From positions 1-59,216 of the forward strand of contig BDTA01000105.1 of NCBI GenBank assembly GCA_002897935.1: a DNA stretch of 59,216 nucleotides, in the 5' to 3' direction. The notes beneath the pieces are model-generated. The model was not told the origin of the DNA and did not search any database. It worked only from the letters and a program-made list of their open reading frames with translations. The DNA is from a bacterium BMS3Abin08. Lineage in GTDB: Bacteria > Nitrospirota > Thermodesulfovibrionia > Thermodesulfovibrionales > JdFR-85. The position numbers were made by a program, and so were the translations under genes. Positions 1 to 6,200 of the stretch are shown in pieces; position 1 is the first letter of the stretch; each line of letters begins with the position of its first letter.

Positions 1-2
1 GT

Positions 3-227
3 ATTACAGACATAATCAAGGAAGAATGTAAAAAGAGGCAGGTAAGTGTCAAAGAACTAAAAGGTGGTAGCCGCCGGAATAAAGTGAGTCAAACCCGTGC
101 ATTAATAGCCTATAGGAGCATAGAGGAATTGGGCTTGTCTACTGCTGAAATAGCCAGACACTTAGGGGTAGCTACGTCCACAGTTACACGTGCAATTGCG
201 CGAGGTGAGAAACTAAATAATGCATAA
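3..227 (+). CDS. C-terminal fragment of an IS200-like (REP-associated type) transposase, cut by the window edge
   Basis: An open frame runs from the first bases of the window to TAA at 225-227, giving 74 residues without a start. The visible part contains a helix-turn-helix-like stretch (ELGLSTAEIARHLGVATSTV) followed by TRAIARGE. This is the DnaA/TrpR-like DNA-binding tail found at the C-terminus of many Y1 tyrosine transposases of the REP-associated IS200 type. The catalytic HUH domain would lie upstream of the window, so the family call rests on the tail only. A decayed copy of its last 114 bp follows at 278-391. It could alternatively be the tail of another HTH protein. Confidence 0.55.
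   Translation: MTDIIKEECKKRQVSVKELKGGSRRNKVSQTRALIAYRSIEELGLSTAEIARHLGVATSTVTRAIARGEKLNNA
101..214 (+). repeat. Direct repeat, copy 1 (3' end of the transposase fragment)
   Basis: From ATTAATAGCCTATAGGAGCA through GCGAGGTGAGA this 114-bp stretch is repeated at 278-391 in the same orientation. About eight mismatches are visible, roughly 93% identity by eye. This copy keeps the open reading frame. Confidence 0.85.
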
Positions 228-277
228 GTTTTGCAAGTTTTGCATAGTGTGTAACAACGTCCCCAACTTTCGTCCGT

Positions 278-391
278 ATTAATAGCCTATAGGAGCATAG
301 AGGAATTGGGTTTGTCTACTGCCGAGATAGCGTGACACTTAGGGGTAGCTTCGTCCACAGTTACACGTGCAATTGCGCGAGGTGAGACACT
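278..391 (+). pseudogene. Decayed direct duplicate of the transposase 3' end
   Basis: This is the second copy of the 101-214 sequence, 63 bp after the first. GCCAGACAC of copy 1 has become GCGTGACAC, putting an in-frame TGA in the helix-turn-helix, so this copy cannot encode the domain. It ends within about five bases of the R1/ISNCY terminus at 396. The layout suggests a partial tandem duplication or a second truncated element later hit by the ISNCY insertion. Confidence 0.75.
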
Positions 392-395
392 AATT

Positions 396-724
396 AGAGT
401 CTGTGTATAAACTCCAACACTATGAAAAATAAGGGAAAATGGTATAATTGCAGGGAAAATCAAAAACAAGGAGGAGAGCTTGAAACTGCTGAATGATTTA
501 AAACTGCAATTTGAGAAAGAATTATGGGCGTTAAACCCGGAGCTGGCGGTGATGGATACCATACTAAGCAATTATCCGGAGATAATAGAGATGATGAAAC
601 AGGAAGTAACGGGCGGGCAAGAGGGCAGCGTATTAGGGAGAAAGGACATGCCGACGGTAGAGCAGATAGTGAGGGCAGCGATCTATAAGGAGATAAAAAA
701 CCTGACCTATCGGGAACTTGAATC
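396..724 (+). mobile_element. Left end of an ISNCY-like insertion sequence, truncated on the right
   Basis: The element appears to start with AGAGTCTGTGTATAAACT at 396-413, followed by about 65 bp of leader and a transposase gene beginning at 480. Homology to a transposase stops near 723, where TATCGGGAACTTGAA gives way to CTCACTTTCCGCACA, which looks like the end of the next element. The terminal sequence equals the terminal inverted repeat of the short R1 elements elsewhere in this window, making this the likely parent of those MITEs. Family assignment is by recall of transposase N-terminal sequence; only about 80 residues are left. Confidence 0.6.
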
Positions 725-782
725 TCACTTTCCGCACATAAAAAAACCACATTTCCCGACTTTTAGCTCTGCAAGCCTTTGA
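480..782 (+). pseudogene. N-terminal fragment of an ISNCY-family transposase
   Basis: The frame starts at TTG 480, four bases behind the Shine-Dalgarno-like AGGAGGAG... GAGC run at 468-479. It encodes about 80 genuine residues (MKLLNDLKLQFEKELW near the start, then GRKDMPTVEQIVRAAIYKEI and LTYRELE). The last roughly 20 residues, after LTYRELE at about 723, come from the adjoining element and are spurious. The catalytic DDE domain is missing, so no active transposase is made. ISNCY transposases begin with this kind of helical region followed by a motif around 'LTYRELE'. The family call is moderately sure and the truncation is certain. Confidence 0.65.
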
Positions 783-845
783 AAACAAAGAATAATATTT
801 TTGGCAATTTGGGCTTTCAGCGTACCTGACTCATATTTTATACCA

Positions 846-1238
846 TTAAGCAGGTTTTTTAGTAAAATAGTTTCTCAAATTTTCTGTTTTTTGTATTAAC
901 TTTTCTTCCTCTAAATCCAACAATTTTCTTTCTTCATCAGTGAGTTTTCTTATCTTGGATCTCAGGGTTCTCCATTGTTTATAGTTGCCAGTCATCTCCT
1001 TAATCCACGGAATGTCCTCTTTGGGGATAGCTTTTGATCGTGACCTTCCATCTTTTGTCCAACTAATCTGGTAACTGGGATGCCCTTCGACCTCTTTCGC
1101 ACACCGGCAATTCGGTTTTCCGCATTTACGATGGGTCTGGACATATGTCCCCCTGATCATCTTTTTAATCGTCTTTAACTGTCTGATCAACCTGGATTTT
1201 TCTGTTTCCAGTTTTTTATATTGCTTGAATGTTGACAT
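846..1238 (-). CDS. DUF6788-like accessory protein of an IS1634-type element
   Basis: 130 residues. The N-terminal helix is basic and probably coiled coil (residues 1-28). A cysteine cluster (C39, C44, C46 in HRKCGKPNCRC) may bind a metal. Then comes a short beta motif (GHPSYQISWTKDGRSRS) and a second helical region rich in K and E. This layout matches the DUF6788 family, small proteins usually found beside transposases; their biochemical role is unknown to me. The gene diverges from the IS1634 transposase fragment at 1268. Both start codons lie inside one 43-bp palindrome, with a perfect TTGACA / 17 bp / TATACT promoter and no room for a leader. A related accessory ORF sits in the ISKra4 element at 54318. 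Confidence is high for the gene and moderate for the family. Confidence 0.75.
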   Translation of the reverse strand: MSTFKQYKKLETEKSRLIRQLKTIKKMIRGTYVQTHRKCGKPNCRCAKEVEGHPSYQISWTKDGRSRSKAIPKEDIPWIKEMTGNYKQWRTLRSKIRKLTDEERKLLDLEEEKLIQKTENLRNYFTKKPA

Positions 1239-1274
1239 CTGTAGCAGTATAGACTATACTGCTACAGATGTCAA
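1232..1274. promoter_or_regulatory. 43-bp perfect palindrome carrying two overlapping divergent promoters and two start codons
   Basis: The arms 1232-1252 and 1254-1274 are exact reverse complements around a single A at 1253. On the plus strand TTGACA (1232-1237), a 17-bp spacer and TATACT (1255-1260) lead to ATG at 1268, 7 bp past the -10. By symmetry the minus strand has TTGACA (1274-1269), 17 bp and TATACT (1251-1246), leading to ATG at 1238. Each -35 box overlaps the start codon of the opposite gene. The expected transcription starts fall at or next to the A of each ATG, so both mRNAs should be leaderless. A palindrome of this kind can also be a dimer operator. Confidence 0.85.
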
Positions 1275-1813
1275 GGGATTATGATACAATTACCCGCCTA
1301 CAGGTAGGTGAGATGCCGCTCATCAGAAAAGTCATTGAGCAGTTGCATCTTAAGGATATCTTATTGAAATATATTAAGCCCCATAAAAAAGAGTCCATCC
1401 CGGCCGTAGACTCTCTGTTGATCCTATTGTTTAATATCACTATCAGCAGACAGCCTCTATATGAAATAGAGCAATGGGTTGAACGAATAGACCCAAAGGT
1501 TTTTGGATACAAGTTTTTCAAAAAAGGGGTGATAAATGATGACCGGTTTGGCAGAGCATTGTACAAACTTTACCTGCCAGACAGAGCGTCAATGATGACC
1601 GATATTGTTCTTTCCATGATAAAATTTACAGGCATTGATTTAAGCCGGGTGCATAACGATTCCACAACGGTAAAGGCATACGGAGAAATCCCGGGCAGGA
1701 CGCGTACGGGGTTAAAGCTCGCACAAGGTCACAGCAAAGATCACCGTCCGGATCTGAAGCAAATTGTATATTCATTATCCGTATCGGCAGACGGGACTGT
1801 CCCTGTTCATTAA
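1268..1813 (+). pseudogene. IS1634-family transposase, N-terminal part, 3' truncated by an IS200-type insertion
   Basis: 181 residues resemble the N-terminal third of IS1634-type DDE transposases: a helical start (MPLIRKVIEQLHLKDILL), then GVINDDRFGRALYKLYLPDR, then the first catalytic aspartate context VHNDSTTVKAYGE (D131). The usual length is about 450-550 residues. Translation stops after SADGTVPVH, the point where IS1634 proteins continue into the catalytic core. The palindromic left end of the IS200-like element begins there. I see no 3' half of this transposase on the far side of the IS200-type element, so the interruption came with a deletion. The start at 1268 is fixed by the palindromic promoter. 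Non-functional. Confidence 0.75.
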
Positions 1814-2420
1814 ACGGTCTATACCACCTATGAAATAGGTGGTGGGGCGTGGGGGCAGAGGCCCCACACCGAATATGTCCACCAACAAGGTTGGTGGGGA
1901 TAAGGGCAATATGATAGAAATCCGATATGGAACGATATCAAAAGACTGCGCATGTAGTATACCAATGCAAATATCATTTTGTGTGGGTACCGAAATATAG
2001 ATTTCGAATATTAGAGGAAGAGATAAAAGAGGATTCGCAGAGGATAATGGAGCAACTATGTAACTGGAAGGGTTTCACAATAATGCAGGGGAGCATACAG
2101 CGTGACCATGTGCATCTGTATTTGTCGGTACCACCGAAATATTCACCATCAGATGTAATGAGGATACTAAAAGGGAAGAGTGCAGAGCGAATAATGAGAA
2201 AGCATAAGGAGTTGAATAAGAGATACAGGGGGATGCACATGTGGGCAAGAGGATATTTTGTAAGCACGGTTGGAATAGACGAAGGAACGATAAAGAAATA
2301 CATAGCAGAGCAGGAAGCTGAAGAAATTAAAGAAGAACAGCAAAGATTGTGGAAATAGAAAGTGCGTAGCACTATTTTTTTCAAAGCCACCGACAAGGTC
2401 GGTGGTCGTTTACTTTTAAA
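1814..2420 (+). mobile_element. IS200/IS605-type insertion sequence, apparently intact
   Basis: The element is bounded by subterminal hairpins rather than inverted repeats, as in IS200/IS605. Left: ACCACCTAT-gaa-ATAGGTGGT (1823-1843) and CCACCAAC-aag-GTTGGTGG (about 1879-1897). Right: CCACCGAC-aag-GTCGGTGG (2387-2405). It encodes a single tnpA and no tnpB. AGTGC-GTA-GCACT plus a T run (about 2361-2382) looks like a terminator for tnpA. Exact cleavage sites cannot be fixed by eye. It sits inside the IS1634 fragment. Confidence 0.75.
1927..2358 (+). CDS. tnpA: IS200/IS605-family transposase TnpA (Y1 HUH tyrosine transposase)
   Basis: 143 residues, the usual length for this family. It acts on single-stranded DNA, cutting and joining at sites recognised through subterminal hairpins. 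The HUH metal-binding motif is visible as H61-V-H63 (DHVHLYLSVP), preceded by the typical YHFVWVPKYR. The nucleophile is most likely Y125 (TIKKYIAEQ). Start ATG 1927 follows a weak purine-rich stretch (AGAAATCCGAT). The protein is complete and the flanking hairpins are preserved, so the element may still be active. No accessory gene is present. Confidence 0.9.
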   Translation: MERYQKTAHVVYQCKYHFVWVPKYRFRILEEEIKEDSQRIMEQLCNWKGFTIMQGSIQRDHVHLYLSVPPKYSPSDVMRILKGKSAERIMRKHKELNKRYRGMHMWARGYFVSTVGIDEGTIKKYIAEQEAEEIKEEQQRLWK

Positions 2421-2677
2421 GCTGCCTTTCATTCCCGCTCACAGTGCGTATTCAGGCGGCAGCCTCGTAAAACCTGAAGTGAACGGTTTATAATATAAAA
2501 TCTGGCAAAACACGGGGGTCTGGTGGTTTTTAGAAGGCGCCGATGGTTACACGTTGGGTGAAAGAGGTCCATGTCTTGTCTGCGGACAGGATTCGCTGTA
2601 ATGACAAACCGGACGTCCTCAGGTAAAGAATCACTCAACTCAGGTAAAATGATAATGAACAGACAGGGGACTTGGAG
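2421..2677. other. Intergenic stretch between the IS cluster and cimA
   Basis: No open frame looks coding here. A TATAAT hexamer at about 2490-2495 has no good -35 box 16-18 bp upstream. No remnant of the IS1634 3' half can be recognised. Confidence 0.5.
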
Positions 2678-4267
2678 ATGAAAAAATTGGAGATATACGA
2701 TACAACACTGAGGGATGGTTCACAATCCGAAGAGATTAACTTTTCAGTTGAGGACAAACTGAGAATTACCGAACGCCTTGACGATTTCGGTATCCATTTT
2801 ATTGAGGGTGGGTGGCCGGGGACCAACCCGAAGGACAGTGAGTACTTCAGAAAGGTCAGGCGGTTGGATCTGCGGAGTTCCAGGATTGTGGCGTTTGGCA
2901 GTACTCACAGGGCAGGTATCAAGGCAGAGAGGGACCCGAACCTGAGGGCGCTCCTTGATACCGAAACAGGAGTGGTAACAGTTTTTGGAAAGTCCTGGGA
3001 TTTCCAGGTCAAACATGCACTGAGAATCGATCTGGAAAAGAACATCGAGATCATAAACAACAGCGTTGCCTATCTTAAACCCAGACTCGATATGGTCTTT
3101 TTTGATGCCGAACACTTCTTTGACGGCTATAAGAGCATGCCTGAATATGCAACGGCATGTCTCAGGGCAGCGGTGGAGGGTGGTGCGGACAGGATAGTCC
3201 TGTGTGATACGAATGGTGGTACATTGCCGGAGGAGATAAGAAAGATTACAGTTAGAGTCAAAGCGGACCTTAAATCGGTCCTCGGTATTCACGCCCACAA
3301 TGATTCTGATTGTGCGGTAGCAAATACATTAATAGCGGTGAGGGCCGGGGCGGTTCAGGTTCAGGGGACCATTAACGGTATCGGCGAACGCTGTGGAAAT
3401 GCCAACCTGTGTTCAATAATACCCGCCCTGCAGTTGAAGATGGGGATGCACTGTATATCAGACAATCAACTGCATAAGCTGAGAGAGGTTTCGAGGTTTG
3501 TTAACGAGATTGCAAATGTCAGGCATTTTAACCGCCAGCCTTATGTGGGGGACAGCGCCTTTGCACATAAAGGGGGTATACACGTGTCCGCCGTATCGAG
3601 AAAAAGCGAAACCTACGAGCATATCGATCCCGAACTTGTTGGAAATTCAAGGAGGGTGCTGATATCAGACCTTGCAGGGAAGAGCAACATACTCAGGAAG
3701 GCGGAGCAGTTTGATTTACATATCGAAAAAGACTCCCCTCAGCTTCTGGATATACTCTCTACGCTCAAGGAACTTGAGAATCAGGGGTTTCAGTTCGAGG
3801 CAGCCGAGGCATCCTTTGAGCTGCTGATGAAGAAGACGCTCGGGCTCCACAGGAGGTTCTTTGACTTACAGGGATTCAGGGTGATAGTGGATAAGAGAAG
3901 GGAAGGGGAGGACCCAATAAGCGAGGCCACGATAATGGTAAAGGTTGGTGGACACGTTGAGCATACCGCCTCAATCGGCAGCGGTCCTGTCAATGCCCTC
4001 GATAATGCCCTCAGGAAGGCCCTTGAGAAGTTCTATCCTGAACTAAGGTCGGTCAAACTCCTTGATTACAAGGTGCGCGTTCTTGCCGCTGGTAAGGGGA
4101 CCTCTGCAAAGGTACGTGTCCTGGTGGAGTCGGGGGATGGTGATCTCAGGTGGGGTACTGTCGGTGTGAGTGAAAACATCATCGAGGCCTCCTGGCAGGC
4201 CCTTGTTGATAGTATAGAGTATAAACTCTTGCGAATGGAGGAGGAGGGGGTTGCCGGAGAGGCCTAA
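2678..4267 (+). CDS. cimA: (R)-citramalate synthase
   Basis: 529 residues from ATG 2678. This ATG is preferred over TTG 2672 because AGGGGA at 2665-2670 is 7 bp away from it but only 1 bp from the TTG. The enzyme condenses pyruvate and acetyl-CoA to citramalate, the first step of the threonine-independent route to 2-oxobutyrate and isoleucine. The N-terminal DRE-TIM barrel shows [14 protein letters not shown] (residues about 7-20), [16 protein letters not shown] and [24 protein letters not shown] lies near the middle and a LeuA regulatory-like domain forms the C-terminus. The length suits the CimA/LeuA2 branch rather than LeuA. It overlaps the convergent membrane-protein gene by 4 bp. The close paralogue 2-isopropylmalate synthase is less likely because of the [11 protein letters not shown] start and full length. 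Confidence 0.9.
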   Translation: MKKLEIYDTTLRDGSQSEEINFSVEDKLRITERLDDFGIHFIEGGWPGTNPKDSEYFRKVRRLDLRSSRIVAFGSTHRAGIKAERDPNLRALLDTETGVVTVFGKSWDFQVKHALRIDLEKNIEIINNSVAYLKPRLDMVFFDAEHFFDGYKSMPEYATACLRAAVEGGADRIVLCDTNGGTLPEEIRKITVRVKADLKSVLGIHAHNDSDCAVANTLIAVRAGAVQVQGTINGIGERCGNANLCSIIPALQLKMGMHCISDNQLHKLREVSRFVNEIANVRHFNRQPYVGDSAFAHKGGIHVSAVSRKSETYEHIDPELVGNSRRVLISDLAGKSNILRKAEQFDLHIEKDSPQLLDILSTLKELENQGFQFEAAEASFELLMKKTLGLHRRFFDLQGFRVIVDKRREGEDPISEATIMVKVGGHVEHTASIGSGPVNALDNALRKALEKFYPELRSVKLLDYKVRVLAAGKGTSAKVRVLVESGDGDLRWGTVGVSENIIEASWQALVDSIEYKLLRMEEEGVAGEA

Positions 4268-4824
4268 TTCCCCGCTCCGGGACTGTCTGCCGGACCAGCC
4301 TCTTTAACGGCAGGCTTGGTAATGCCGGAAGGGTTCTCCTCTGTCCCTGCTGCGGGGGATCCGGAAGCAGCGGGTTCGGCTGTTACCGCCTCGTCTTTAT
4401 TATTTTTATCCTTGCCCGAAGGTGGTTTTTCTGCCGGGGCAGTGGCTTTTTCCGGCCCTTTCAGCGTGCGTTCCGCCTTTTCCAGGGATGGTTTAATTAC
4501 GCGGATGATCCTGGGGTCCTTGATAAAGGGACCGTATTTTTTTATTGAAAGTTCAATAAGGTCCTGCTTGTTTACGAGTAGTTCTATTTCATTCACCTTT
4601 CTTGTAAAGGTTACGAGCATAGCGCCTTCAGGGGAGTTTACGGTAAGAAGCAGGGATGCCCCTTTCCTTCCCTTGGCTATAACCGTTCCCTTAAGACGGA
4701 CGGTCTTGCTTTTTGTTATGGATGATGGTATATACCTGTTCAGGAATTCAGGGGCGATTACATAGCCGCTGATTCCAATGGCTATTCCAAGGATAAGCGT
4801 TATCAGGAATGATATAAATTTCAC
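4264..4824 (-). CDS. Hypothetical membrane-anchored protein with a proline/alanine-rich tail
   Basis: 186 residues. A single hydrophobic segment (about 4-23) at the N-terminus is an uncleaved anchor or signal sequence. Residues about 40-115 form a compact, strand-rich region ([21 protein letters not shown]). From about 120 to the end the chain is low-complexity, rich in A, P, E, G and K. No family is recognised. It is transcribed convergently with cimA, overlapping its stop by 4 bp, and lies 52 bp downstream of nadC, so it may be the last gene of a valS-to-nadC run. The central region could be an OB-like beta barrel, but that is a guess from strand pattern only. Confidence 0.7.
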   Translation of the reverse strand: MKFISFLITLILGIAIGISGYVIAPEFLNRYIPSSITKSKTVRLKGTVIAKGRKGASLLLTVNSPEGAMLVTFTRKVNEIELLVNKQDLIELSIKKYGPFIKDPRIIRVIKPSLEKAERTLKGPEKATAPAEKPPSGKDKNNKDEAVTAEPAASGSPAAGTEENPSGITKPAVKEAGPADSPGAGN

Positions 4825-4876
4825 ATATATAAGTTAACAGATTCGCCGAATTAATGCAAGGCGGATAATAAGCCGG

Positions 4877-5722
4877 TTAAAGGATTTTCATGCTTATGTC
4901 AACGGAGGTTGCCGAGTGGGTTATCGCCCCCGATGAAATCAGGTTTACCCCTGTGAGGGCGACCTCACTGACGTTCTCAATAGTTATTCCCCCTGAGGCC
5001 TCAAGGTGGGTGGGTGGGTTATGTTTTCTGGCAATTCCGACGGCTTCCCTGATTGTTTCCGTTTTCATATTGTCAAGCAGTATTATATCTGCTCCGGCGG
5101 TTATCGCTTCATCCAGTTCCTGAAGTGTCTTTACCTCGACCTCCAACTTCATGAGGTGGTGTTTCCCTTTTTTTACGGACTCAACAGCCTTTGTAACCCC
5201 GCCTGAGGCCTTTATATGGTTGTCCTTGATCAGGATTCCGTCGAATAGTCCAAACCGGTGGTTCATCCCGCCGCCAACCCTGACCGCATACTTTTCAAGA
5301 TACCTCATGTTTGGGGTCGTCTTTCGTGTGTCAACCAAAATGGCCCCCGTGTCTGCAATCTCCTCTACAAATCTGCCGGTAAGGGTTGCTATTCCTGAAA
5401 GCCTCTGGAGGATATTGAGGGCCGTCCTTTCTCCCATCAGCAGTGCCCTTGTCAGTCCCTTAATCCATGCAAGCGTATCCCCTGATTGCACTTTCTGTCC
5501 TTCTTTTACATTTTGCCGAAATGTGATCCCAGGGACCAGGATAGAGAAGATCTCCTTTGCAAAGGGTAACCCTGCAACTATAAAGTCATCCTTTGCAAGT
5601 ATTACAGCTTCAGAGCAGTGCTGCTCCTGGACGGTAAGCTCAGTCGTGATATCTCCGTTACCGATATCCTCTTCCAGAGCCCTCTTAAGGAAGTCCTTTA
5701 AGGGAATATTTATCAGAGGCAT
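4877..5722 (-). CDS. nadC: Nicotinate-nucleotide pyrophosphorylase (quinolinate phosphoribosyltransferase)
   Basis: 281 residues, normal length. It converts quinolinate and PRPP to nicotinate mononucleotide, CO2 and PPi in de novo NAD synthesis. Family signatures are clear: EEDIGNGDITT near the N-terminus, ERTALNILQRLSGIAT, DTRKTTPNMRYLEKYAVR followed by GGGMNHR, LIKDNHIK, and a C-terminal EASGGI phosphate-binding turn. Start ATG 5722 is chosen because MPLINIPL begins the conserved fold and CGGAAG lies 8 bp upstream; the frame is open further but that extension is not family-like. It begins one base after the stop of the preceding gene, indicating coupling. No nadA or nadB is in the window. 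Confidence 0.93.
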   Translation of the reverse strand: MPLINIPLKDFLKRALEEDIGNGDITTELTVQEQHCSEAVILAKDDFIVAGLPFAKEIFSILVPGITFRQNVKEGQKVQSGDTLAWIKGLTRALLMGERTALNILQRLSGIATLTGRFVEEIADTGAILVDTRKTTPNMRYLEKYAVRVGGGMNHRFGLFDGILIKDNHIKASGGVTKAVESVKKGKHHLMKLEVEVKTLQELDEAITAGADIILLDNMKTETIREAVGIARKHNPPTHLEASGGITIENVSEVALTGVNLISSGAITHSATSVDISMKIL

Positions 5723-5723
5723 G

Positions 5724-6200
5724 TTATTTCTTCCGGAGGAGGGAGAGGAAACCGAAAATACCGCCAATAACGACACCCAGGGAGAGTGTGGATTTCCAGT
5801 CAAAAAGCGTCCGGATATCGCCTTCAACTTTTCCTGTAACAAGGAATATGCTTCGTGAGTTTTCAGACTTCACGTTTTTAGAGGCAACCACTAAAGAGAT
5901 GCTGTTGTTAAGTGAGCTTGAACCCTTTGAAAGGGTAATGGCGGAAAACGAAGAGTCCAGGGTGTTGTCTCCGGCAGAAGTGATGCCGCTTATCCCCCGG
6001 TTTATTCTTATGCTCTCCCCATGTGTAATACACGAAGCGCTCTGTGATGTCTCGATCCGTTCTCCGTCTATGCTGAGGGCTCCTACCTGCTGGAGTTCAA
6101 TGTGTCCGCCTTCCACGGAACGTATTGTGCTCTGTGATACCTTAACGAATTCCGCATCGACCAGACCAAGGTTTTCCTTGTTAATCTCTCTTTTATTCAT
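5724..6200 (-). CDS. Hypothetical tail-anchored protein with short beta-type repeats
   Basis: 158 residues from ATG 6200, preceded by AAAGGG at good spacing; a GTG at 6209 overlaps that Shine-Dalgarno sequence and is rejected. Residues about 15-125 are made of short, irregular segments rich in S, I, G and N (SQSTIRSVEGGHIELQQV, SASCITHGESIRI and similar), a pattern suggesting a beta-helix or stacked-strand fold. A hydrophobic helix near residues 136-153 and a terminal RKK suggest a C-terminal membrane anchor. No signal peptide is seen. The start overlaps the stop of valS by 8 bp and nadC follows after 1 bp, so the three are probably co-transcribed. Function unknown. Confidence 0.75.
   Translation of the reverse strand: MNKREINKENLGLVDAEFVKVSQSTIRSVEGGHIELQQVGALSIDGERIETSQSASCITHGESIRINRGISGITSAGDNTLDSSFSAITLSKGSSSLNNSISLVVASKNVKSENSRSIFLVTGKVEGDIRTLFDWKSTLSLGVVIGGIFGFLSLLRKK

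Noticed and set aside
2744-3298. 184-codon frame antisense to cimA
   Set aside because: Shadow of cimA; no ribosome-binding site and no motif.
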